Notes under the pieces: model-generated | What the model was told of the DNA's origin: nothing | The model's database searches: none | What the model saw: the letters and a program-made list of their open reading frames with translations, nothing else | Shown: one piece after another, positions 26,762-37,600 of the stretch | Position numbering within the stretch: position 1 is the stretch's first letter | Layout: each line of letters starts with the position of its first letter | Source: SIG454 sp045646365 | GTDB lineage: Bacteria > Bacillota > Clostridia > Monoglobales > Monoglobaceae | Length of the DNA: 64,000 nt | Reading direction: 5' to 3' | NCBI GenBank assembly: GCA_045646365.1 | Contig: JAZRKP010000057.1 | Location: 1-64,000 of the forward strand | Made by a program: the position numbers and the translations under genes

Positions 26762-26789
26762 TTCAGTTCATTCCTTTTCTTGGGGTTTT

Positions 26790-28553
26790 TTATTCTACAT
26801 TTTCCATTTCAATTGCTGCAGTTTGTTGATTTATTTTTCTTATTACACTTATGTCAAACTTACTTTCACGTTCATAAGTATAAAGCCCGTTCTTTTCCTG
26901 TTCAACATTATATAACTGTGTATAGCAGAATCCGCAGATATTTTTATTAAACAGTAGACATTCCGTAAGCCCTTTGTATCTGCTGATAAATTCTTCTACG
27001 CTTTCAGGCTCATCGCCATATCCCCAGCTTATTTTCTGTTCAGCGTCCTCTATTCTCTCGGCATCCCATTTTATACCGCCGTATTCACTTACCATGACAG
27101 GCATACCTTTTTTATATTTATAAAATCTTTGGAAAAACGGCTGTCTGTCTTCATCTGTGTTTGTATAATCAAAATCGCCGTTTTCAGCCAATGCCTTAAA
27201 ATATCCCGAAAACTTTTCAACATCCTGAGTGTAATCATGAATATCATATATATCCGTAATAACATGATAATGACCGCTTGTGTCAATACACGGTCTTGTA
27301 GAATCAAGTTTTTTGGTATAATTGTAGATTGTTTTAAGCAATTTACCACCGGTTTCCTTTTCATTATAAAGCCATGTTTCATTAAAAGGACACCAACATA
27401 CAATCGACGGATGATTAAAGTCTCTTTCAACAGCTTCTGTCCAGCCTGATAAAATGTCCGATAAAACGTTGGCATTATTAAAAATTTTTAAGCCCCAGTT
27501 AGGGTATTCTCCCCACACAATATAGCCCATTTTATCTGCGTGATATAAAAATCTCGGTTCAAACACTTTTTCATGGAGTCTCGCTCCGTTAAAACCTGCG
27601 TCAAGAGAAAGCTTAATATCCTTTATCAAAGCTTCTTCGCTCGGTGCAGTATAAATTCCGTCAGGATAGTATCCCTGGTCAAGCACAAGACGCTGAAAAA
27701 CAGGTTTATCATTTATTAAAACCTTGTTTTTTTCAATGCGCACATTTCTAAGGCCAAAATAACTTTTAACATAATCTTCTTCAAAGATAAATTCAATATC
27801 GTATAATCTTCCCTTCCCGACTTCCCATAAATGCTTCTCGTTAAGTTGTATGGTTGTTGCAAAGACGCCGTTTGCATCTATGACCGCTTCTCCTGTCGCC
27901 TTATTTTCATAGCTTGTTTTAATATTTAGCTTACCTTGCCCCTGAACCTCGCCCACAATGGCAACAGTTCCGTTCTTTGCATCAGGATAAAACTTTGCAA
28001 ACTTAATAAACTTGAGCGGAACAAATTCAAGCCATACGCTTTGCCATATACCCGTAGTTCTGGTATAACTGCAACCGTATGAATATTCTTTATCGGACTG
28101 TTTCCCCGCGCACTGTTTTCCGCTTCTTAAATTATCCTCTGCATATAAAAATATTGTATTTTCGCCCTTTGTTAATTTCTCCGTTATATCAAATTCAAAA
28201 GATGTGTAGCCGCCCTCGTGTTCACCGACAAACTCACCGTTTATGTATAATAAAGCTCGATAATCCACTGCACCGAAATGCAGAATAACTCTTCCACTTA
28301 TTTCTTCTTCCGAAATTTCAATCTCTTTCATATAACATACTGCAGGAATAAAATCCTTATAATTTATTCCCGAAAGCTCACTTTCAGGGCAAAACGGTAC
28401 ATTTATTTTATTTTGCAATTTACTTTGTTTGTATACTTCTCTGTCTATTGCACTTTGTCCGAAATCAAATTCAAAGCCCCATTCTCCGTTTAGGCATTTC
28501 CATTGTTTTCTCTCCCATTGCGGATTAGGATGTTCAGTTCTGTATATTTTCAT
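26790..28553 (-). CDS. GH2 family glycoside hydrolase
   Basis: A 587-residue cytoplasmic enzyme with the GH2 order: sugar-binding jelly roll (NGEWGFEFDFG, GEHEGGYTSFEFDIT, YTRTTGIWQSVWLE), immunoglobulin-like domain, and a TIM barrel with acid/base glutamate in CWCPFNETW (about 392) and nucleophile in PVMVSEYGGI (about 490). The start is moved to ATG 28553, preceded by AAGGGGA; the upstream ATG at 28586 lies inside the previous gene. Only one base separates this start from the preceding stop, so the genes are translationally coupled. GH2 members cleave beta-galactosides, beta-glucuronides, beta-mannosides or arabinosides; the choice cannot be made here. Confidence 0.88.
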   Translation of the reverse strand: MKIYRTEHPNPQWERKQWKCLNGEWGFEFDFGQSAIDREVYKQSKLQNKINVPFCPESELSGINYKDFIPAVCYMKEIEISEEEISGRVILHFGAVDYRALLYINGEFVGEHEGGYTSFEFDITEKLTKGENTIFLYAEDNLRSGKQCAGKQSDKEYSYGCSYTRTTGIWQSVWLEFVPLKFIKFAKFYPDAKNGTVAIVGEVQGQGKLNIKTSYENKATGEAVIDANGVFATTIQLNEKHLWEVGKGRLYDIEFIFEEDYVKSYFGLRNVRIEKNKVLINDKPVFQRLVLDQGYYPDGIYTAPSEEALIKDIKLSLDAGFNGARLHEKVFEPRFLYHADKMGYIVWGEYPNWGLKIFNNANVLSDILSGWTEAVERDFNHPSIVCWCPFNETWLYNEKETGGKLLKTIYNYTKKLDSTRPCIDTSGHYHVITDIYDIHDYTQDVEKFSGYFKALAENGDFDYTNTDEDRQPFFQRFYKYKKGMPVMVSEYGGIKWDAERIEDAEQKISWGYGDEPESVEEFISRYKGLTECLLFNKNICGFCYTQLYNVEQEKNGLYTYERESKFDISVIRKINQQTAAIEMENVE

Positions 28554-28554
28554 T

Positions 28555-30216
28555 TCAAATCCCCTTAAATTTAATATCCATTTCAAATTTATCTGTTATT
28601 TCACTTGAAGTAAAATCAAGAATAAATATTTCCCGTTCGCTTTTTCCGTCGTATTTCTTTCTTATTTCACGGGAACAATTCAGTTTCCATCCAGACGGAA
28701 AACAAAGCTTTGCGTCTGCCAAAATGATACAATTTTTAACATCAATAATCGGCTCAATCTCTGTTATAAACCGTTCCTTAACCTTTAAAGACGAATCATA
28801 AAAATCAGTTAAAACAATTTTATCCTCAAACATTTCAAACTGTCTGTTAAATGTATCAATTTCAACACTGTACGCCTTACTCATATCCACGGTTACAGTA
28901 TTCTCTTTTACAGACATAGTTCCATAATACTCCCTGCCGTAAACCTGAAAAACATCGTTAATCAAAGGCACACTATGACCCAACGCCGAGGTTTCCAGAC
29001 AGTTATATCTGTTTTCTCCGCAATAATCCGCAGTATATTCACCACGGCCTAAATCGGTCAGTATTTTATGTCCGTTATGAACAATCATGAATGAGCCTAT
29101 ATCATTATGATTATGCTCTTCGTCATTATGACCGCCTTTTACCGCTATACTGTACTGCGCCTTTTTCTCGATATACCACTGCAATTCCTCATAATATATT
29201 TTGCCGAGCCTGTTTGGTTCGCAGTCGTAATTCTCATCATAATATACCAATCCTCTTATGGCTGACGAAAACTTTTCAATCGAGAAATCTCCCTTGGATT
29301 TTGGTGGCAAATCTATATTATATTCACTTTTCAAAAACGCAATCAACCATTTAGGATATCTTGCACTTTCTATCGAATCCGAAAAAAGAACAACATTCTC
29401 CTCATCAAGATACAGATTAGTAAGGAATCCTGCTATTCTTTTAACCTTATCATTTTTAAATCCGTCAACGCTTCCCCCTGTATATCTGCGGAGCATATCC
29501 TGATATAGTGTAAAAAACGAAAAACCGTATGACCAATAATTCGCACCCTCACTGGTTGAACCCTCATCATAAATTCCGCTCAGATAATTGTCCATACAAG
29601 CATTGATTCTTTCAATTATTGTCGCAAAACGGCTTTCGTCTTCATACATAAACACCGTTCCTACACTTCCTGCACAGACTGACGCCCAGTTACTTTTAAG
29701 TTCTTCCCACCAGAATGTGTGTTTCTCAAACGAATCGAGAATTCGCCACTTGAGTTCCTTGGTTATACGATTAACAATAACAGGGTTTAATCTGTCAGCA
29801 AGCATGTATTTAATCTCAGCAAGATACAGACCCGTTTCTGCTGAAAACAGGTCTATATCATCCCTTCTGTTCCAGTTATCTTTAGGGCGGTGTGCCGGTA
29901 ACTGCCAGGAATACTCATTGCAAATCTGGTAAATGAGCTCTTCCAATTCCGAAATATATTTTGTCTCATCAGGATAAACCGCCGATAAAACCGCACACAG
30001 GCTTAATTGAGTTCTTCTCAAGAAGTATTTCTCTTCAAAATGCACTCTGTTTCCCGTTCTTAAAAATTCACTTTCCAGTTCAAAAGTGGTATAAGTCGGA
30101 TTTTCAGCAGGACAAATTTCGGCATATAAATCATCAAGATATTTCCTTAATTCTTTATACTCCTCAGCCATTTCAATTCTTTTAAACAGTTTCTTGTCCC
30201 TTAGCTCTTTAAACAT
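28555..30216 (-). CDS. Heparinase II/III-family protein
   Basis: A 553-residue protein with an alpha/alpha-toroid N-terminal half (NEYSWQLPAHRPKDNWNRRD, LKSNWASVCAGSVGTVFMYED) and a C-terminal beta-sandwich starting at GGHNDEEHNHNDIGSFMIV (about 365), the hallmark of heparinase II/III-like polysaccharide lyases and related hydrolases. No signal peptide, so it should act on imported acidic oligosaccharides, delivering unsaturated uronides that GH88 (43348-44445) could remove. The start is ATG 30216, preceded by GAGGGTGG; the frame can be opened at TTG 30229-30231 but that codon overlaps the ribosome site. It follows the SLH pair by 18 bases and runs into GH2. Confidence 0.85.
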   Translation of the reverse strand: MFKELRDKKLFKRIEMAEEYKELRKYLDDLYAEICPAENPTYTTFELESEFLRTGNRVHFEEKYFLRRTQLSLCAVLSAVYPDETKYISELEELIYQICNEYSWQLPAHRPKDNWNRRDDIDLFSAETGLYLAEIKYMLADRLNPVIVNRITKELKWRILDSFEKHTFWWEELKSNWASVCAGSVGTVFMYEDESRFATIIERINACMDNYLSGIYDEGSTSEGANYWSYGFSFFTLYQDMLRRYTGGSVDGFKNDKVKRIAGFLTNLYLDEENVVLFSDSIESARYPKWLIAFLKSEYNIDLPPKSKGDFSIEKFSSAIRGLVYYDENYDCEPNRLGKIYYEELQWYIEKKAQYSIAVKGGHNDEEHNHNDIGSFMIVHNGHKILTDLGRGEYTADYCGENRYNCLETSALGHSVPLINDVFQVYGREYYGTMSVKENTVTVDMSKAYSVEIDTFNRQFEMFEDKIVLTDFYDSSLKVKERFITEIEPIIDVKNCIILADAKLCFPSGWKLNCSREIRKKYDGKSEREIFILDFTSSEITDKFEMDIKFKGI

Positions 30217-30234
30217 TTTTTCCACCCTCAATAA

Positions 30235-32811
30235 TTACTTATACACCACTATTGATATATTTCTGTTATATGTGGTATTTACAATAATCTTACTTCCATG
30301 TGATATATCGTCAACACTGCCCTTATACAGTTTTTCTTTAGCATTATTATCATAAACCATTATCGTATTCGCACCCGATTTAAGGTTTGCCATCTGGTCA
30401 ACAGTGCCGTCATTCTCCCAGTCAACCTCTATGGCAGTTCCCTTTTTATTCTTAACAAAACCTATAAAATAACGGGATTCCGCTTCACCATAGTCTTTAG
30501 GTTCATTAGTATTGCTGTAAAATTCCAGCTCTATGTTTCCTTCTGTATTATTATACACCTTTGCATGATTAACAATTTTGTTTCCGTCAACCGCAATGAT
30601 ATATATATCTCCGCTTTTGGCACTAAGAATTTCATCACTCATTGAATAATCAAAATTAAGCTCAAATTCCGCCGGTGAACCGCCATGCATTCCGCTTAAA
30701 ACTGTAATATTATCCCCTTCTTCGTTTACCGAGGTTATTAAATCGCCCACAACAAAGAATGCTGCCGCATTGGCGATACTGAAAGAGGTTGATGCTTTAC
30801 GGACTATATATTGTTCATAAAATATATCATCCGTAGTGACTTTATAGGTGATTGCTCCTGAAAAATTCTGTCTTTCTGCAGGTTTGCTCACAGAAAACTG
30901 TGTTTCATTCGCCACATTAACAAATTCATCTGCAGGAACATTGAAAACCTTTGTACTGTCATCAAACAAGGCATTAATACCGATAATTCCCTGTTCAACT
31001 CTTGCATATCCATACCATGGCTTACCTTCAATATTTGGTATTTCTTTGCTCTTTATGAGAACACTACTTGTTCCGCCCTCATCACTTGCCCGATAAACCG
31101 CTGTAACCAGACCATCTTTATTGATTGCTAACACCATAGCCTGCGGTTTGAATTTCCCATCGTCCTTTTTAGTAAATTGTTTGAGAATCTCTTCTGCGCC
31201 AGTATATTTCTTTCCGTCAATTTTCAAATCGCGTCCCGTCTTGAATTTTTCTAATTTACCATTTTCATTCAACGCTCTTATTGACAAACCATCATCAAAT
31301 CCATTATCAAACGGATACATTGTATAAACATATGCAACAAACTGGTTATTCCCCAAAAAGCGCTTATCTGCATAAGCTATATAACCTTTGTGATCAAGGT
31401 AGAATGTAACAGCCTTTATCCCCTTGTCAATACTTTCATTTTTATCATAAAATTCATAAGTATTACCGTCAACTACTACGCCTTCTGTTCTGATAGACTG
31501 AACATCTCCAGACACAGTCTCATATGAAACAATTCCTTTAAAACATTTATTATCCAAAGAACGATAAATACTTATTACACTGTTTTCGACAACATTGCTA
31601 AGTTTCATTTCTTCGCCATTTGTATTCATCAGCATAAAACTGTCATAGTCCTCTGCACGCATATTCACATTTGACTTGCTGATAAAATCATATACTGTTT
31701 CTTTAGTTTTGTTTATGCTGTCTACCATAATATTTTCATAAGCATTGACAATAGCATAATTATACTCAGTATTATTATGACGAATCAAGGTTATATCATA
31801 TTTAGCCAGACCGAAAATTCCGCTTATATCTCGTTCGACCAGTCTGCCGTTATATATAACTGCAATATTTTGCGCAAGCTTCAAGGTCTTTTCTCTCTTA
31901 TTTACATAATATTCAATACTCCAGTTATTCTTATCAAAATAGCAATCTTCGTTAAATTCAAAAGAGATAACATCATTATTGTTACTTGGCTCTATCCAGA
32001 TTATTTTGTTTTCGTCTTTCTTTTCCTGATAAATAAAATTAACTTTATAACCTAAATATTCAGAAATATTATAAATATCCGTTTTATAAACTTTTTCGTC
32101 AATGATAACATCGTCAATACTTGCATATTGTCCTGTCAAGTTTCCGCCGTCCGCGGCACTCAAAAAGCCATTACGCACATATACCATATCCCGTGTTTCG
32201 TATAGTAATGTATTACCCTTGCTATATGTATCGCTATATCCATTATACCCTTCAACCTGCATAGTCTCACTCATAAGCGTGTTATACATCATTATGAAAA
32301 GGTCACATAACAACAAATCATCTGACGATGATACTCCATCGGCAATACCTGCACTATGTGCCATTTTTATAACATTTCCATCTATCATATACTTCTGATA
32401 CCCAAGAGCATATAAAAGGACTGAATAAGCGTGCTCCTTTTTCATAACTTCGTCCGGTGCGAACCTTTTCTCCCCTGCTCCGGACAACAAACGCATACTT
32501 GTCAGATATGTAATTTCATTATAAGCATAATGAGTTTTCGGAACATCATTATAATATAAAACATTCCCGCCCGACACATTATAATTCATCATTTTAGCAA
32601 AATACACGGCAAATTCTGCACGGGTAACCTTTTCTGTTACATCAAAGCTGATATAATCATAATCTTCTTCAACAATATCAAGTTTTTTCAGTATATCAAT
32701 GTGTCCGAAAGCCAAATCCTTATTTGCCTTCGTTACATCTGCAGAAACACCAATACAACCGCTTATAATTGTTAAAAGCAATATAAACGAAAATATTCGA
32801 ATTTTATTCAT
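30235..32811 (-). CDS. S-layer homology protein, N-terminal SLH type (second copy)
   Basis: An 858-residue surface protein with the same plan as 4141-6729. A signal peptide (IFSFILLLTIISGCIGVSA) precedes SLH motifs (VTRAEFAVYFAKMM, THYAYNEITYLTSMRLLSG, a degenerate third ending about residue 195), then a long beta-rich region with AYENIMVDSI and a SIVVYK tail. The signal peptide contains SGC, but the position and following residues do not make a convincing lipobox. GGGGG lies nine bases before the ATG at 32811; the ATG at 32817 is very close to it. It follows the C-terminal SLH gene by about 14 bases. Function beyond wall anchoring is unknown; the paralogues have diverged strongly except at landmark motifs. 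Confidence 0.75.
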   Translation of the reverse strand: MNKIRIFSFILLLTIISGCIGVSADVTKANKDLAFGHIDILKKLDIVEEDYDYISFDVTEKVTRAEFAVYFAKMMNYNVSGGNVLYYNDVPKTHYAYNEITYLTSMRLLSGAGEKRFAPDEVMKKEHAYSVLLYALGYQKYMIDGNVIKMAHSAGIADGVSSSDDLLLCDLFIMMYNTLMSETMQVEGYNGYSDTYSKGNTLLYETRDMVYVRNGFLSAADGGNLTGQYASIDDVIIDEKVYKTDIYNISEYLGYKVNFIYQEKKDENKIIWIEPSNNNDVISFEFNEDCYFDKNNWSIEYYVNKREKTLKLAQNIAVIYNGRLVERDISGIFGLAKYDITLIRHNNTEYNYAIVNAYENIMVDSINKTKETVYDFISKSNVNMRAEDYDSFMLMNTNGEEMKLSNVVENSVISIYRSLDNKCFKGIVSYETVSGDVQSIRTEGVVVDGNTYEFYDKNESIDKGIKAVTFYLDHKGYIAYADKRFLGNNQFVAYVYTMYPFDNGFDDGLSIRALNENGKLEKFKTGRDLKIDGKKYTGAEEILKQFTKKDDGKFKPQAMVLAINKDGLVTAVYRASDEGGTSSVLIKSKEIPNIEGKPWYGYARVEQGIIGINALFDDSTKVFNVPADEFVNVANETQFSVSKPAERQNFSGAITYKVTTDDIFYEQYIVRKASTSFSIANAAAFFVVGDLITSVNEEGDNITVLSGMHGGSPAEFELNFDYSMSDEILSAKSGDIYIIAVDGNKIVNHAKVYNNTEGNIELEFYSNTNEPKDYGEAESRYFIGFVKNKKGTAIEVDWENDGTVDQMANLKSGANTIMVYDNNAKEKLYKGSVDDISHGSKIIVNTTYNRNISIVVYK

Positions 32812-32825
32812 CTTCATATACCCCC

Positions 32826-34577
32826 TTATCTCAACAGATTAAGAAACCTGAATATAAGTTGTGCCGCTTCTGCTCTGGATGCAAATTTGCGTGGCTTAAA
32901 GCTTCCGTCATCATAACCGCTTATTATTCCGTTTGCTGACAATATTCCAACTGCTTCTTTTGCATAATCTGACACTGTATCGCTGTCAGTAAATCCAAGA
33001 TAACCATCTTTCGTATCAGCCGCTTTATATTTTAAGGCATTATTAAGAATAACCGCAATATCTTGTCTTGTAATATTATCCCCTATGCCAAATTTCCTAT
33101 TTTCATAACCATTTACAATTCCGAGTTCATATCCTCGATTAACATAACTGTTATACCATGCAGACTTGTCAACATCGGTAAAACCATTTTCTTTTACAGT
33201 CGCTGTATCCTCGTTTAATGCACAGACAACCAGTTTAACAAATTCCTCACGGGTTATATTATCATTAGGAGCAAATCGTTCCTCACTTTTACCGCTGATT
33301 ATATTTTTATCTGAAAGCGTGGAAATAGCCTCATAAGCCCACATAACCGTATCAAGGTCGATAAATCTCATTTTAACGGTTTGTGTCTCTTCCTCTTCTG
33401 CCTTTCCTGTTATAAGAACACCGAAGGAAGAATTTTCTGAGTCTTTAGAACTGCCCGAACCACCACCTGAGCCACCGGAGGAACTTCCGCCGCCTCCACC
33501 GCCTGATGAAGAGCCACCTGACTCTGAAACATATTCCTTATATGCTTTAACCAATTCCGCAATGCTATTATAATCTTTACCTGCTAAACTGCTGTAAACC
33601 GAGCTCTTATTGCTCAGTGAAGATATACCAATCTCATCTTTTATTTCAGATAATATATCTTTTATATTCATATACCCGTCAGGATATCTTACAACTGTTA
33701 ATACCAGGGCATCTCTGTATATTTGTTTCAAGTTCTGAACATCTGCTATATTTTTTCCGCTCATTTTTGAAGTTAAGTATTTCTTATGAGCGCTCGTTGT
33801 CACATACTTTTTATAATATGTGCTTAAGCTATCCTGTTCCGTAAGTTCTTTAATATTATCTGTTATATCTGCCACTTGTTTTTTATTCAAAAGAACAGTA
33901 GCTAGACAATTTCTATATGTTATTAAATTATTTTCAAAATTATTTTTATTAAGTGGGTTTGTTTTAAGTTCATTGAACAAAACATCCGAAACATCGGAAA
34001 GTTCAACCCCTGTTATATCAACTGCATCAAAACCTAATTCAATCAAACTCTCGCTCAGCACCAGTAAAAATGATGCATTATCACCATTTTTCGCCTCGTC
34101 ATTCAATTCATCAATCTTATCCGAATAAATCTCACTGTCAATAAAAGTTACATCTTCAATTATTTTCGTATTACCTTCCATTTTAGAAGTCACAAATATA
34201 TCATAAGTTCCTTCAGTTTCAATTCCTGCTTCTAATTCAAATTTACCGTTTTCATCAGCTTTAACATTGCCAACAAACATAACATCCGAAGGATAGCCTC
34301 CTGAAGCAGTAACGCTGTGCTGATTTCCGTTGCTGTAATAAATGTGATTATATTCATTCTTGTAATCATCCGATATATTTTCCCATGCATTCTGAGGGGT
34401 AACGCCTGATGACATAATTATAACCGAAAAATAATCATCCTCCAGACATTCACCACTTACAATCATTTTTCCTTCTGCGTAGTCTTTTGATATCGAACAG
34501 TCAAAAGCATAAACATTTATACTCATACCAAAACAAACCATCAACCAAACAGCAATCTTTTTCACATACTGTCTCAT
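32826..34577 (-). CDS. S-layer homology protein, C-terminal SLH type (second copy)
   Basis: A 583-residue exported protein: signal peptide, a carbohydrate-binding-like or Ig-like N-terminal region (YAEGKMIVSGECLEDDYFSV), a helical middle (about 150-345), a strongly Gly/Ser-rich linker (about 353-380) and three SLH motifs (VMWAYEAISTLSDKNIISGK, NSYVNRGYELGIVNGYEN, SDYAKEAVGILSANGIISGY). Layout and the motif SSVYSSLAGKDYNS match SSVYSEMAGNDYTA in the first copy. GGAGG is ten bases before the ATG. It is followed immediately by the N-terminal SLH gene, as in region A. The linker should let the N-terminal part reach out from the wall; its partner or ligand is not known. Confidence 0.77.
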   Translation of the reverse strand: MRQYVKKIAVWLMVCFGMSINVYAFDCSISKDYAEGKMIVSGECLEDDYFSVIIMSSGVTPQNAWENISDDYKNEYNHIYYSNGNQHSVTASGGYPSDVMFVGNVKADENGKFELEAGIETEGTYDIFVTSKMEGNTKIIEDVTFIDSEIYSDKIDELNDEAKNGDNASFLLVLSESLIELGFDAVDITGVELSDVSDVLFNELKTNPLNKNNFENNLITYRNCLATVLLNKKQVADITDNIKELTEQDSLSTYYKKYVTTSAHKKYLTSKMSGKNIADVQNLKQIYRDALVLTVVRYPDGYMNIKDILSEIKDEIGISSLSNKSSVYSSLAGKDYNSIAELVKAYKEYVSESGGSSSGGGGGGSSSGGSGGGSGSSKDSENSSFGVLITGKAEEEETQTVKMRFIDLDTVMWAYEAISTLSDKNIISGKSEERFAPNDNITREEFVKLVVCALNEDTATVKENGFTDVDKSAWYNSYVNRGYELGIVNGYENRKFGIGDNITRQDIAVILNNALKYKAADTKDGYLGFTDSDTVSDYAKEAVGILSANGIISGYDDGSFKPRKFASRAEAAQLIFRFLNLLR

Positions 34578-34625
34578 CTTATGCTTTCCTCCATTTTTAC
34601 TTAATTATCGTTTTTCAAAGTTTCA

Positions 34626-34656
34626 TATCACGGGGGAATAACCTTCCCCCGTGATA
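34626..34656 (-). promoter_or_regulatory. Intercistronic perfect GC-rich stem-loop without U-tract
   Basis: Perfect 13-bp inverted repeat TATCACGGGGGAA / TTCCCCCGTGATA with a five-base loop, 15 bases after the stop of the 1037-residue binding-protein gene and before the SLH pair. The minus strand continues TGAAACTTTG, without a U-run. It occupies the same place as the hairpin at 10743-10779, after a gene of the same type, which supports a shared regulatory role. Confidence 0.65.
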
Positions 34657-34670
34657 ACAACTAAACCGGA

Positions 34671-37600
34671 TTAGTTAATTTCAACTGTTTCTGCCATAGG
34701 AACAAGTGTGTCAAAACCACTCCATATCATAACTTTTAATGAGTCTGCATCTGTAACATTCTTGAATGTGTGCTCAAAAGTATATTGTGCATTCATAACA
34801 TCCTTGCTAAATGGTACATCAACAAACTCCACATCTGCTAAAGTTGTTCCATTATTCTTATAATATGCAACAATGAATTTAACAGCTTTGTTTTCGCCTG
34901 TTGTATTTAAGTATGTTACAGGAACTTTAACAACATCATTTGCATTAATGCTTGCAAAGCTTGGATTGGAAGTCTCGCCTACAAACGGCACACCCATAAC
35001 CGCACTTACTTTGCCTGCACTTACTGTGAAGTTATATGTCGCATCTTCGCCCAAAGTTTCGTCAATGGTATTTGCAACGTTTTTGCTGATGTGCAATACA
35101 TATTCCTTTTTCTGTTTGAGCTGACCGTCTGCCAAAGTTAAAACCGCAACGCCGTCAACACATTCAACTGTTGCTGTAAGCGGTGTTTGTGAATCCTTTT
35201 CTGTGATATAAACTGTGTCTTCTGAAACTGTTTCTTCATTGATTTCAGTAGCAAAATCTATATAGAAAGTTTTTGCACTTGGTGAAACATTTGTCCATAC
35301 ATTCTGAACTTCCCCTAATGAATCCTTGATTGTTATTCTGCTTGCTGAAACTGTTGGAGCGTCAACAACCTTTTCTATAACGAGGTTATCAATATGAGTA
35401 CCTTCGACTCTTCCTGTCTGAATCAGGAATGTGTCAAAAGCTGTTGCAGTCTTTGGCCAGTCAGCAAGGTTATCAGCTGTTGCATTAAGAGTTACCTCCA
35501 CCTTTGCAATTTCTTCGCCTGTTGCTTTTCTGGAAACAGTTGAGATACAATTATTTGTATTCATATCAATAACAGCTTCATAGGTAAGCCATTCGTTATC
35601 AATATGCTCACCTAAGATATTTCTGTTCTGTGTGCTTGAATAACACTCCATCTTTGATTCATCTCGGATTAAGACAAGCTGTTCCGCAGGATCTGACGTA
35701 GAAACACTTGAATCTGCAAGTGCGGCATAGAAACTCGAACCGTCTGCTGTGTTCATAAAGTCAAACTTAACCTTAATCTTGTTCTTTGTAACCTCTTCAA
35801 ATTTATACTGAAGTGCCCACCATCTTGCCTTAATTGTTAAATATTTATTTCCGTCTGTATCTGTATTGATTATATAATTGTCTGTTGAAGATGTTTTTCC
35901 AAAATCATTTGAATATAAGATATTCTTATCAGGTTCCGGAGTAGGCTCTTCAGGTACATTCGGTGTTGGCAATTCAGGTTCTTCTAAAAGCGTTTTAACA
36001 AGAACGTTATCAAGATATTCATCTGCACTACCACCTGAGAAGAATAGCATTGTAAATTCATCTATTGTAGCTGGCCATCCGCTATATTCATCTGTTGACT
36101 TTTCAAGAGTAGCTTCAACACTGTTTATTACAAAGCCTGTTGCTTTGTCTCTGATTACTGTCATATAATGCTTTGTGTCAAAATTGATAACAACTTCTAT
36201 TGTATACCATTTTTCTGTTTCAAAAGCACCATATATACCTGCCGCACCTTCCATTATTGTTCCGCTTCTTCTTATAAGTGTAAGAAGGTTTTTGCCTGAA
36301 CGCTCTGAACCTGCAAGATTAAAATGGAATGAGCCTTCTGTCGCCTTTGTCATATAATCAAACTTAACCTGTGCTATTCCGCTTTTTAACGGTTCTGAAA
36401 GGTCAAGTCCTGCGCCATAATATCCGCCGTTATATTTTGCATAGTTATTTGTGCTGTCTGTCGGGTCTGTTACTGTTGTTGTTCCGCCTGTGTGTAAAGC
36501 GCCACTTTCAACATCATTTGAGTATAACACCTTCTCTACAGGGAGAGGAGCCGGTTCTTCCAATAATGTTGTTACGAAAACATTATCAAGATAATCCTCT
36601 GATGTGCCACCTGAGAAGAAGAGCATTGTAAATTCATTTATTTCTGCCGGCCAGCCTGAATATTCATCATTTGATTTTGCAAGAGTAACATCCTTGCTGA
36701 CAATTACCGAGCCTGTTGCCTTATCCTTAACTAAAGTCATATAATGCTTAGTATCAAAGTTAATTACTGTATCTATTGTGTACCATTTATCTGTTTCGAA
36801 TGTGCCGTATCTGCCTGCCGCACCTTCCATTACATCTCCATTTCTTCTTATAAGTGTAAGAAGGTTCTTCCCTGAACGCTCTGAGCCTGCAAGGTCAAAA
36901 TGGAACGAGCTTCCTGTCGCCTTTGTCATATAGTCAAACTTAACCTGAACTATTCCGCTGCTCACCTTCTTTGAAAGATCAAGTCCTGTGCCATACCATC
37001 CACCATTGTATTTAGCACAGTTGTTTGTGCTGTCTGTCGGGTCAGTTACTTTGGTTGTACCACCTGCGTGTAAAGCGCCACTTTCTACATCGTTTGAATA
37101 GAGCACTTTTTCTTCAGGCTTTTCCGTAAGTGTCTTAACTGAAATATTATCCAAAAACTCTAAATCTTTAGCTCCGCCTGAGAAGAAAAGCATTGTGAAT
37201 TCATTTATTTCTGCAGGCCAGCCTGTATATTCAGCTGTTGTCGCTGTAAGTACAACATCCTTTTCACTTTTTACAGTACCAGTTGCTGTTTCTGTGATTT
37301 TTGTTATATACTGTTTTGTATCGAAATTAATTATGGTATCTACTGTATACCATTTATTTATTTCAAATGTTCCGTAATTACCTGCCGCACCTTCCATTAC
37401 TGTTCCGTTTCTTCTGATAAGTGTAAGAAGGTTCTTACCTGAACGCTCTGAACCTGCAAGATTCAAATGGAATGAACTTCCTGATGCCTGTGTAAGATAA
37501 TCAAACTTAATCTGAATTATTCCGCTGCTCACCTTCTTTGAAAGGTCAAGTCCTGCGCCGTACCAAGAAGCCGTATACTTTGCACAGTTATTTGTGCCAC

